DNA from: Lutraria lutraria
Lineage: Eukaryota > Mollusca > Bivalvia > Venerida > Mactridae
DNA: 64,000 nt
Assembly: GCA_964023205.1 (NCBI GenBank)
Contig: OZ026834.1
Coordinates: forward strand, 45,265,909-45,329,908
Direction: 5' to 3'
Shown here: in pieces, positions 12,344 through 24,200 of the stretch
Numbering within the stretch: the stretch's first letter is position 1
Layout of the letters: each line of letters begins with the position of its first letter
Program-made: the position numbers and the translations under genes
Notes under the pieces: model-generated
The model's database searches: none
The model's input: only the letters and a program-made list of their open reading frames with translations
Told to the model about the DNA's origin: nothing

Positions 12344-15300
12344 AATCAACTATATTTTTCATTGCTAACAACAAATAAAAATTTCTACAAATAATCGTAG
12401 ATATTTCTATCATTTCTCAGTTTTTCGTGAGCCATATAATTATCATCTCTGCCTTTGATTTCATAATACTGCTTTGAGGTAATTTATAAATTTATAGGTC
12501 AGCTGCCTAAGAAGATTCCCTTGGGAAAAAGGAAGGCAGTTAAAATGCAGTTTTTCTGCATTACTTTTCAGGCCATTCAAAATGCAGTTAATTTGTCTTC
12601 AAATCACTTCATTTACATATTATTTATGATAAAGTTTGTACAGGTGGATTTCCCTGACAAGCCACATGACATGTTAATGGAGCCTAGAAAACGCTTCTAT
12701 TTAATTTGCATCACTCTTAGACATGAATGAATGCGACTGGTCAAGGAAACCCACCTATAGCAGCTATATTTACAAAAACTGACAAACAATTTGAGAACCT
12801 TAGGCATTTATTTATTGCTTTAATACATCAGACAAGGGGAGTAATTCACAACATATTGCCATCTAATGGCTGTGGCAAGCGACTCCTAGGTTATTCCAGT
12901 GAGTCGATACTCGCGGGGCACGGACATGTATGTGCTTGCTAATTAAATCATTCTTGAGTCTGGATAGACATTATGCAGTGGACAGCTTGTCCATATAAGA
13001 TGAGAGGTAGCTTACCCCAGCGGTATAGCTTATACCAGTAGCCAGCTTGGCTAAATAATGTAAGGGATAATTTATCCCAGCGATGTAACTTTACACTAAA
13101 TTTGTCTATCCCTTATGGTTAATCTTGGGTAGCATACCCAACCTTGACTCAGACCCAAAATTTCTTAAGCTCGAGATTCGCCAAGCAGCTTGGTTCGTAA
13201 TGGACAAAACCGAGTAACTATTTTAATTGGATATAAATATGGAATCTTGATTACTTTGAGTGTCTGAGTTGAGTTTCATAAGCCATAATCCCCCGCGACC
13301 CAAAGCTCAAGAAACCAAATAATTTAGTGAAATTACAAATTCATGAATAATTTGTCTAATTATATAGACTTAATGAAAAGTATGACATGCATGCCTGTAC
13401 CCCGCAAGAATTTTTCCGCCACAACATAAAAGTTTTTATATTTATTATATAGTTGATTTAAAGTTGCCAATCAAATCCAGATTGACCATCATTATTTGAG
13501 CCATAGTCTCTTCATTCAAGGAATATATTTGCACTTTTGTACACCTCGAGTCACTGTGGTATGTCAATATTTCTTTCCTTGTTTCTATTCCAGCCTTTTG
13601 TTTTCATTGAACCTGGACTTGGTGTCTGGCTCTAATTACTCCCCTTGCTCTTGTTCATTATCTGAAACTATATAAGTAAAATCTTGGCAGCATATTGTAT
13701 AATTAGTTGTAAATAAACATATCGCTTTTTATTTTTTCATATTTCTAGTCAAGTCTTACAACATGACATTGTATGACTTTATATTTTCCCCGTTGTAAAG
13801 GCTAATAGTCTTCCCTGAACCAACTAGCATTTCTCAATTCTGAATACTACCTATTAATATCAATAAATTTAGTTCATGAACTAGAACTCTAAATTACATT
13901 AGCACTCACTACATGAAACTCTGCATGGTTAAGTAGTTACAGCTTACATGTAGCATTTCACTAAGTGGGAGTGGTGGGTGGGAAAGATGGCTGTTCGCTT
14001 CGAACGCAAGTTTAAAAAGACTGCTGCCCCACATGGTCACTCCTTTTATACTCCAGACAAAGCTGTCCTAATATGGTTCCGTTACTACGGTAACAATTCC
14101 GTTAGCCATTAAACAAAGCTGTTAAAAGCAGTTAAAAGCAGTGAAAAATGCAGTAATACATAAATGAGCTAAGAAGTAAAATGATGTTACAAAAAAAACT
14201 GCAGAACAATTTTAATGCAGTTAAATGACAACACAAAAAACTGCATAAAAAGGCAACCATTTTATGCAGTAATTAATACTGAAAAAAAACTGCAATCTTG
14301 ATTTATTGCTCCAGTATATGCATATTACAATATTCAGCAATAAGTTGTAGTTTTGTTTATAAACAAGGACATCGGTTGATCACAAATGCTCACTAGCAGC
14401 TTTCGCTTAGGTAAGCTAAAATAATGCAATTTAAGCAGTTTAATAACATCACAACATTTCTTTAGGAAAAAGATTTTTTATTTTGTTTTGCTGTTAAAAG
14501 CTCTTGATTACCTACACATAAAAGAACATTGAAGGTATGCAATTAGCTCAGAATGTCAAATATTAATCAACATGGCTGCAAAATAGTAACAACATTTCCA
14601 GTCAACTAATAAAGGTATATAAACTTATAAGAATATTAACTGATGCAAATGCATTGCATATGGTTTATAAAACACAGTGAAATTTGCTAATATTTAAATT
14701 GACAAGAAATATCTTAGTCTTATAAAGAGTACAGCTGTTCACAGTCAATTTCAGTTACCCATAAGCCATCTTTTCTTTTGCTCCAGTCCAATTAAACTCA
14801 ATAGCCAGTCTGTTCTAGTCAAATTCTATCAATATATTCCCTATGCCATGGTTTTTAATAACATATATTGAGCCACATTGGGAAATATGAAAGGTCTGTA
14901 AGAAAAATAAACTTGTATTCAAATTTCAACGCATCAAAGTTTCCGATGTTAACCAACATCACTGCTATTTCAGGTATTAAACTGTCAAAATAAAAACGAG
15001 TTAAATACGAGCTTAACTCTTGATTTAAAAGAATAAACGAGTCTTACCAAGTTTTGAACTACGTTTTGACCAGTTTGTTTATTCAAAATTTATTTATAAA
15101 AATTATATCGCAAAAACTCATTACAAATGCAATGAAATATCTAATCTATCATTGCAGGCAAGATTTCAATTCTGAAATAAAAAGTATTAATTTCCAGAGA
15201 TATTCTGTGATATTATTTAACATATTCCATGTTTTTACCTGAAGTAGAGTAAATCCAAAGTTTGAAATTCTTGCATTTCCTTGCGCCTAGATTGTCCGTT

Positions 15301-15369
15301 TCGTACCCCAGTCCCGTTTTGTACTCAAGCATTTATACATACTACAGTGCCTGGAGCATAGATATTTGG

Positions 15370-15625
15370 TGTGAAGCATTGTCTAGTGGACCTCTACCAT
15401 GATTGTTCAAATTATGACCCTGGGGTCAAATTATCTCTGCCCCAGGATTTGCTTTTATATATATATACTTACATGGGAAAATTAAAACAAATATTCTTGT
15501 TATAAACAACAAAGCCTACACTTTGGATACTTGGTTCAGACTTTTGTCAATTAAAACTGGACCTCTACCAAGTTTTTTTTTAAATTATGACCCTGGGGTA
15601 AAAAGTGGCCCGTCCCGGTGACAAA
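15370..15625 (-). repeat. Inverted fragment of the element-B core
   Basis: GCATTGTCTAGTGGACCTCT and TTCAAATTATGACCCTGGGG are the reverse complement of the core motifs in 47850-49290 (AGAGGTCCACTAGACAATGC; CCCTAGGGCAATAATTTGAA). About two units are present, without the terminal hairpins. Confidence 0.65.
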
Positions 15626-16412
15626 TGTTGACCACAGTCTGGTATACTAAAGCAATTAAGCATGGTGCACCACAGTCAGCCATGTACAAGAAGGGTCTTT
15701 ATTAATTTAGGCCTGACTGAGATCAAACCAGGTTTGACAGTACTGAAGGATGGTATGTTGACCATGCATGGCCACATTTCATTGAGTTTAATTTCTTTCA
15801 GCATAAATTATCACTGTTCTAAATAGGCAATCTATAGTATCGGTATAATATGAAAAGCAGTATTTAGCAGTTCTTAAAAACTTTGGAGAAAATCGTTCAT
15901 GAAAGATAGTTGAAAATACTGCTGTCAGAAAATAACTGCATATTTAACTTTCCATAGAACTGTTCTTCATAAAAACTTCAATATAACTGCAAAAGAATGG
16001 CCACAACCAGTTTTTTCATTCGACAGTTATTTGCAGTTTCTAAAAAAAAGGTCTTTTTAACCAAGAGCAGGTTTTCTGAACCACCGTTATGTCACTGCAA
16101 AACAAACGGCAATATTTAGCAGTTTTTTTGGTGTAAGGGTTGCCACTCACTTGAGGCATAAAATCTCGATACAGGACGAAGTTATTTACAAACAAGTACC
16201 TGAACAATAGCCTACAATGGTCACTTCTAGTGTATAACAAAGAGAATGTGCATGACAATGTTAACAAACTCTTGAATTTTATATTTTAATTTTACCTGTG
16301 CTATTTTATCAAATTTAGTATTATCTAGTGATTTTCACGAATCAGTTGTTGACACGGGAGCATCAAGGGAGACCACTCTGATAAAATAATGGTGGTCGAG
16401 AAAGAATACAGC

Positions 16413-16419
16413 TGACGTG
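16413..16419 (+). promoter_or_regulatory. TGACGTG element near the TANGO1 start
   Basis: TGACGTG lies 18-24 nt upstream of the start codon. It matches the core bound by XBP1/ATF6/CREB3-type bZIP factors, which are known to regulate secretory-pathway genes. A single short match can occur by chance and may lie in the 5' UTR. Confidence 0.3.
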
Positions 16420-16436
16420 TACATGATAAGTTTAAG

Positions 16437-18291
16437 ATGACTAGAGTAATTATGAACCGACGTATTTCTACATTCGCCGTTTTGCTTTTGATTTATCTAT
16501 CTTGTATTGCGAATGCCGAAAAAATATCAGATTACCGGCTGTGCGCCGACAGAACATGTGAAAGTAAGCGACATTGGATATGTTATGATTTTTTATACCC
16601 GGTTCTTTTCAATGCTTGTTATTGTTGTTTATCTATAATCTTATGAAGATGATCGCAATAAATTGAATTAATACATGAATTATTTGCTTCTTAAGGAACA
16701 ATGACTAAAAGTTAATGGTAGTGGTTTGATTTATAATTTACCAGTTGTTCACTGACCTAACAATAGTAACATATTCATGGGCTTCAAGTTTAATGCACAT
16801 ATCTCACTGTGACATCTGCGTCCAGGTGAAAATACCAATTGATCTCAGTTCTCACTTTCTCATACATTATCATTTACTAGGTTAGGTGATTGTGATCGCT
16901 CCATAAGAAGTAAAATCTAATTCATAATGTATACAATCTGGATTACTCAGTGTTTTCTAAATTCTACATAGATCTATCATTCTATGATCTACATTGGTAC
17001 TCAATCAATTGCTGACTATGACTTTTGAGGTGGACTGTGGAGACCGGCCAGTCCTCTGAATGACTCTGGGTTCTGTAGAACTGTAAGATGCTATAGTAGC
17101 TGGTTCCATAGTTGTGCTCTGGAGATGAAGAAGGAGTGGCGACAGGTGTCCTTTCTGTAGTATGGTATCCAGTACCGGTCTACTTCCATCTTGTTATATC
17201 ACATTTCATGCCAGCTGTAACACTAACAGTCATATTGTGATAGATTGGATGATGTCTCCATTTTTAGTGTTTTGTAGCGCTTTACTGTCAGATTAGTATC
17301 TAATAAAGTATTTTAATAAAAAATTAATTTAGAATCTGTTAAGTGGCATTGTATGATTGATTTCTAAATTTGAGAATTCTATTGCATGTGTTGCTGAATT
17401 ACATAAAACATTTGTCTTTTTTCAGCTGTTATTTCTAGAGCAAGAACTTTGGCCAAACATAAGTCAAATGACCCAGCATTTCTTTCTTTTGAACGAGGAC
17501 AAATGGTCAATGTACACAGTAAATCAGCTGGTTCTAGACAAGATTTATGGGGCGGTGAAGTAAGTTTCATGCTATGTTCGAGTGGATTCAGAGCTGTATA
17601 AATTAATGTACTGTTGAACATATCTTACACAATCACCAACTTGCTATTCACTTCTTCAGGGTTTTCATTAAGTTTTCCTGTAAAAGGATTAACTTTGATT
17701 GAAGGAGGCTTTCCATGCTAATTTTCAACATTGTAAATGATATAATTATTTAGGATGTCTAGGCAGCCAATTTTGTTTCTAAGCAGTCAATTTGGACTCT
17801 GGCTGTCTTTTATTGAAAGCAGGGTTCTCAATAAGTTTGTGGCCAACAGGCCCAAGAGCTAGACTAACAGGCCTGCTAGAGGGTGTCTGGGCATTTTCTA
17901 GCAATATTTTATGAACTTTTGAGATTCCTAACAGGCCCAAAGCCTGCTGTTATTGAGAACCCTGTGAAAGTACTGCTTTTTATTTCTGAAGTGCATGTTA
18001 AGCATTGTTTTCCTTTATACTGATTATGAAAATTGATAATGGAATAATTTAAATTAAATAAGATGTTGTATTATTAAGGATAGCAGAACATATTGTACTT
18101 ATTTGAGGACTCCAACTGTTCACTGCTTTTGTATTCGTGTGAATCATTCGTCTGTTTGTACAGAACTTTTTGTATGAATGATTTGCAATTTTCTATTTTA
18201 GTCTAATGGTAAAAGAGGCTACTTTCCTAGATCATTTGTGAGGGAAAATAAAGTAGAAATACCAAATCCTCAACATGTTGTTGAGACAGAG
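16437..18291 (+). CDS. MIA3: TANGO1 exons 1-3: signal peptide and SH3-like (MIA/MOTH) domain
   Basis: Exon 1 encodes a hydrophobic leader (FAVLLLIYLSCIANA) with a likely cut after Ala27, then KISDYRLCADRTCE. This is the conserved MIA-type opening with the cysteine pair Cys36/Cys41. Exon 2 gives ISRARTLAKHKSND and LSFERGQMVNVHSKSAG, ending DLWGGE. Exon 3 gives SNGKRGYFPRSFVREN. Together they form the complete SH3-like fold that in TANGO1 faces the ER lumen and binds the collagen chaperone or cargo. Two candidate starts exist (Met1, Met6); Met1 gives a longer basic n-region. Exons are 16437-16563, 17426-17559 and 18202-18291. Confidence 0.92.
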
Positions 18292-21200
18292 GTAAACTAT
18301 ATTTTATCATTTTCTTATTTCTGTTGAATATGCAACCTGTTACATATATCTATGTTAATGACATGCTTTAAAATGCTTAAATTCGGTATTATGATTACAT
18401 ACATTTTTATGCCAAATGTGGGAAACAAGTAATGCAATATCATCCAGCAGTGGATTTATATTAATTAAAACTTTAAGAAACAAGCTGTTTATTTAGATTT
18501 ATGTTTGTGTTGCTGAATACTGAGGCTGATACAACTACTAGTATGCACCTATGCAGATTTCACATTCAGTCCACTGAGGATATTAATTATTCCATAAAAA
18601 ATGACAATTTACCCTTTGTAATACTAAGATTAAAATTCAAAATCTTGATTGTTGATTTTTGTATACATGACATGTATGTTTGCAGCACCATGTTTCATTT
18701 GAAGACAGAGTTTTAAATAAAAATGTGCCAGTCAGAAAACAGGAGGATAAAATAGCTCAGCATACTAGACATGCTCCGAGAGAAGAACCAAATCAGGAGG
18801 CCAGCAAACCTGCACAGACAGAACCTGCAGAAGCCAGTGGTGATAAACCAAGCGAAACACAAACCCAAACTAATGAAGCTGAAAAATCTGAGCAAAATAA
18901 AGAGGTTTAGTAACTTATCAAGTACAAATGTAGTGAAAAGTTCATGCATCAATTACAAAATACAAAAACTGTATAGCATTTCGAATAAGATGTTAGATAT
19001 CTCAGATTTTGGCTAGAAGGACATTTCCACTAGATTTTTGTATTACTAAGTAGGTAGTTTTTAACAGTGAAGTTTGTGTAGCATTAAAGAGCTACTGTTA
19101 GTCATCAGATAAATACTTGACACAATATTTAACTTATTTTTTATAGCACTAGCCAAAACTATAAGTCAGTTATTGAACTGACTTGCCACTCCCCTGATTA
19201 CACAATTTTGAGATAGTTTACTAGCCCAAATTGACATTGTCTAGCCTGGGCCATGGGGTAGCATGAAGACTGTTGACATATTGTTCACTTCTTTAGGAAC
19301 CAGTGGCTGCAAACACAGAAGTTGATGAAACTGAGATTGCAGATGAAACAGAAATAGGAGATGAAGAGGAGGAAGTAGAAGAAGAAAAAGAGTCAGTTCA
19401 AGATTCTGGAACAGCTGAAACAGACAATAAACCATCGGATGAGAATGAGAGAACAGAGGAAGTAAAGGTAATTGATGGGTCTTTTTTTTACTAAGGTTTT
19501 TTTATTCTGTGTAAGTTAGAGATTCAATTCTGAACTTAGTTTTGCAAGTAAACTTGAATTAGTGATTTCTTTGTTATTTTACATTTATGGCAGTTCCTGT
19601 TTGAATGTCCTCTTTGAAGTTTTTTTAAATTATTTGTTAATATAATTGTTTAGATGCATAATGATGTTGCAAATAAGCTTTTGTTTTGAGCATATCATAT
19701 TTTTGTGTAATACATTCTAATGTTTTTGTATAATAAGTGATTGAATTAAATTTTATTATTAATATTTTTACGTCTTATTCTAAATGGTCAGGATGATGCA
19801 GCTGCACAAGGTGATGGTGATGACACTGAAATAAAAGATGAAACAGAAATTGCTGAAGATGAGACAGAATTAGAAGATTCAGAAGAAGATAGTAAGTGTA
19901 AGTTGACCAAAGTCACACTATTGTCTGATCATATTTTCTTTTGTGAATTTTAGCTTAGAATGAATGATTTTTAGCTGTTTTTGGTCTGCTAGAAGTAAGA
20001 TATGACAATAAGAGTTGAATGAGTTCATAAATATACAACAGGGTTCTCAATAAGTTTGTGACCATCAGGCCCAAAAGCTAGACTACCAGGCCTGCTAGAG
20101 GGGGGTCTGGGCATTTTCTAGCAATATTTTATGAACTTTTGAGATTCCTAACTGGCCCAAACACATTTCTAAATTGGCCTGCAGCCTGCTGTTATTGAGA
20201 ACTCTGTACAAGTGATGAAATGATTGCTAATTAAGTATAAAACATTAGTTTTAGATAAAGAAGACGAAACAGAAATAAATGATGAGACTGTGAAAGAGGA
20301 GCCTGCAGATGACAGTACTGAAGTACCTGAACAAGAGGTAGATGAAACTGAATTAAATGAAGAAAACCAGGAAGACGAATCAAATAATAAAGCTGTAAGT
20401 GAAGGTACTGAAGCACATAAAGTTGATGTTGATGAAACTGATATTGTAGAGGAAGCTACAGCTGATGAAACAGAGGTTAAGGAGTCTGATGAAACAGAGG
20501 TTATAGAGTCCGATGAAACAGAAGTCAAAGAGTCCGATGAAACGGAGGTTAAGGAGTCGGATGAAACAGAGGTTAAGGAGTCAGATGAAACAGAAGTTGA
20601 AGAGGAAGAAGGTTCAATGTTCAACAGTTTATGGTCAGGTGAGGCATACACTTGATTTTGTTTTCATACATGCTTGTTGTATATTTAAGTAATAATGAAG
20701 TTCCCCACTTCTGTTAGTAATATAAACATAATATCCAAAATAATATATTTTAATGAAAATTATATTTTGTACTATGAACGAGCTTAGCTTGCATTTTACA
20801 TCTGCAGTATAGTTTAGTCTTTAATATCTGCTCTATTTGTCAGTATTTGATGTGCAGTTATATTGCGTTATTAAACAGGTATATTAGTTTTCGTTCTGAG
20901 ATCGTCTAGTGTTACTTTTTTACTCAAATTGTTTTACCTAAATTTATTTTTTATATAAATCTTTTAATAAGAGAATGAATATTTTGTTGATTAGAGTTTA
21001 AGTTCCGTTCTTCTCAGATTATAAGCATTAAACTCTACCCAACCAGTTATGTTTGGTGATTGTCTTTCACTGGTTAGCTATTCTACTTTATCAGTAAATG
21101 TCATGGCATAATTAAACAAAGGCTCACAACAGTGAAAAAAAACGACATTGAAATCTGTATTTAATGCTATCTCTGTTGGAAAGATATCCAATTTTATGGA

Positions 21201-24200
21201 CTAAGTAACTTTAAGCTACATACTGGATGTACATATTATCAAACTGTCTTTAGTCTTAATTGTTTCTGTAATTAATGCATGCAGGTATTGTAAGTAATTC
21301 TTGTTTGCTAGTATTAAATGGGTCATTTTATTCAGCACATATGCAAGCTTATTGTATTTCAGTTACAAATGTTCGCTAGAATTGTTTTATATCACATATT
21401 GGAGTTTCCAAATTTGGCATGTTTTGTTCCAAATTTTGTTCTTTTTAAAATAAAAAAAGATGCGAAAATATAGCTACACCATAGTATCAATGAAAATCAA
21501 AATACAATATAAATGATTTATCTTCTGTATAAGAAGATAAATGTTTCTGTTACAAATTAACAAGAAAAATGTTGCTGTCTTTGATATAGCGCCTTATTGC
21601 CTTAAGATACTGGCTATTATTTCTTACAAATTATTTTAGTTGTTTTATGTAGAGTTATAATCATGACATCATAATTAGTTATACTTTAAGTGATACCGTA
21701 TAAATAGTCCCTCCCACTGGGAATTAGGTTCCCTCTTATGACCAAATTTCTTTTGTGAAGAAGTTGTCCGGCTAGAATTCAGAAGGTCAGTGATTCTACC
21801 CAGGTGTACACTTGAGGCTCTCCACCATTAAAGTTGGAAAATCGCCAAATGACTGACTGTTGGTGTGATATTAAACCTAAGGGGAAAACCATGAATTGTT
21901 TTAATGACATTATTTTATATTCCTGGTTTTACAGAGATTGGAGAAGGTAAGATTATTCAGGATGAGGATTTTGACACTAACCTTGTAACACTGTATAATG
22001 ATCCTGTTTTAGATAATCACAATACTGATATTAACTCATAGTATCTGAATAGTTCTGATGATATTATTGATAATATTAGGTATGGGCATGTAAATGGTAA
22101 AGTGGCTGATGATTTATCAAGCTTTAAATATGACTCAGTGCGTGGTAGTATTATTGATAATGTTGGAGATTTAGATGATATTGCAGGGAATGGTAATGAT
22201 TCAGGTCTAAAATTATTGAGATAAACTAAAAGACAAGAATTCTTAAGCTTTAGGTTATGATGAATTATTAGTTATAAGAAAGAAAATTGGTTGATTTTTT
22301 AAAATAATTTTTAAAAGTGACATATTTGATTTTAATTCTAATAAAGATGATGTTAAATCCAAGATGGATGAGGTTTCATCTACTGAAAATGTACGACTTG
22401 ATGAAGCAAATGTTAACACTAATGATGGAAATAATCTGATAAATGAGGTAAATGGAAATTTACACTTGAAGCAAATCTTGAAGTCTTCATATGAGCGTGA
22501 TCATCAGACAGATAATGTCGATGAACAAAATCAACCACTTGACAATAATGCTATTGACATTGATATGATAAAGTCTACAAATGAACAGAATGAAAGGAAA
22601 ACTAACAATGCAGAAGATGATCCTGAAAATGCTCCTCAAAAAGTTGATATGGCAGTGATTTCAGAAAATACCAATGGAGAAGGACAGTTTAATGAAGGAA
22701 ATAGTAATGAAATAAGTGTGACAGATAATAAAAATGCTGGTGAAATAGAAGTGGATGGAAATGGAAGTGTTTCTGAGAGCGAAGAAGCTGACAATGAAAG
22801 TGTACATCAAAGTGAGGTTATGGGTAACACTAATGCTATTGAAAGAGAGGTACTTGTGAAAGAAACTGTTGATCAAATAGAACAATTGAAAATAGGTGAA
22901 AGAGGAATGACTGATAAAGATGATAAGAATGTTATAGGAGTGATGGATGATGGAAACTTGGATGGAAAGAATGTTTTGAGTAATGAAACTACTGATGAAG
23001 AATTGACAAAAGATGAAAATGTTCATGAAAGTTTTATGGCTGATAATAAACATGGCGATACAATTGAGTTTAAGGATGATGAAGAACTTGTTAGTGATGA
23101 AGAATTTCTGAACAATGAAGATGATAACAAGTATTTGAATTTGGAAGAAAACCAGATGCTGGGTAATGCAAATGCTACCACTGGTGATGATATTGACATT
23201 TGGCAAGGTATTAATAATGAAGACAGAAACAATGTAATTAACACAGATGATGATTTGATTAGACAAGAAAATGAAGTGGATACTATATCCTCAGAAGAAG
23301 TAAATGCTCCTAAAGATGATTCTTTGCAAGATGAGAATGAAGTGAAAAATGGTCAATTAGACAAGAGTAAAATTAAGCCTGAAGAGCTGTTAGTTACAGG
23401 CAAAGAAAATGAAGATGACAATGTGTCATTAGAAGAAGAACCTTCTGTATTTGAAGGACATGAAGCTAGTAGTCAAGAATCCATAAGATACGAACATAAG
23501 GCAGAGGAGTTTGTTAAACAAGAAGATGACTTTGATGGTAAACATACTGAAACAGCAGGTTTGTTTCATTGTGTGGCCAGTAACAAATGTTGTATGCACA
23601 GTTTATATAACATTTCTACTAATACAGTTTGCTTTACCTTGCTGTGTTGTTGACTTTGTGCAAACTAATCCTTTGTACTCTGTAATTCTTCTTTGAAATA
23701 GTTTGAACCTGTAATTTAGCTAGAAGTGTGAATAGTGACTTTATCTTCAACCTCTATCTTCATATACGGATGAAAACCATTGAAATCCAATTTTGGCTAG
23801 ATTAGTCTTTTGTCAAACATGCTGTGAAATTACCTTTAGTCAGCAACATTATGATTGACTATCTCTCTCTGTGTCTCTCTTGAATCACATAATAGATAGT
23901 AGTAGTCAGAATTTAAATTATGTTGCTGTCTACTTAGCCAGATAGAACTTACTCTGTAAAAGATTTTATGAAATGTTATATAATGATGAATTGGTAAAAA
24001 CATCATTTTTAAAAGCTCAGTCGTTTTTTAAGAAACTATAAGAGGTATCAACATGAACTTCATGGGTGGATAGATCTCACTGAGGCAGTGAATGGATGAG
24101 CGATGGCACTGTTTATGGCGCTCTTGTTAATGTTATTTTATGATTCTGTTACAAGTTCATTGTAAAGCACTTTTGAATAAATACCAAGTATGAAAAGTGT

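Larger units (their letters stand above)
11067..16436. other. Intergenic region between divergent HAAO and TANGO1
   Basis: The two start codons face away from each other across 5.4 kb, so both promoters and 5' UTRs lie here. Recognised contents are a MITE (11282-11462), a hairpin element (12235-12343) and an inverted piece of the element-B core (15370-15625). Several stretches rich in scattered GCAGTTAAAA/TTTTAACTGC words (12535-12600, 14105-14300, 15850-16130) suggest another worn repeat. Open frames at 12521-12942 show no recognisable domain and no gene is called. Confidence 0.6.

Noticed and set aside
12521..12942. Two short adjacent open frames upstream of TANGO1
   Set aside because: No recognisable domain, AT-rich composition, no splice partners, surrounded by worn repeats.
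20169..20651. Minus-strand Ser/Thr/Val-rich open frame with mucin-like repeats
   Set aside because: Antisense of the KESDETEV repeats in TANGO1 exon 7.
22661..23266. Minus-strand open frame of 201 codons, Ile/Phe/Ser-rich
   Set aside because: It is the antisense shadow of TANGO1 exon 9; Asp/Asn/Glu codons read backwards give few stops.
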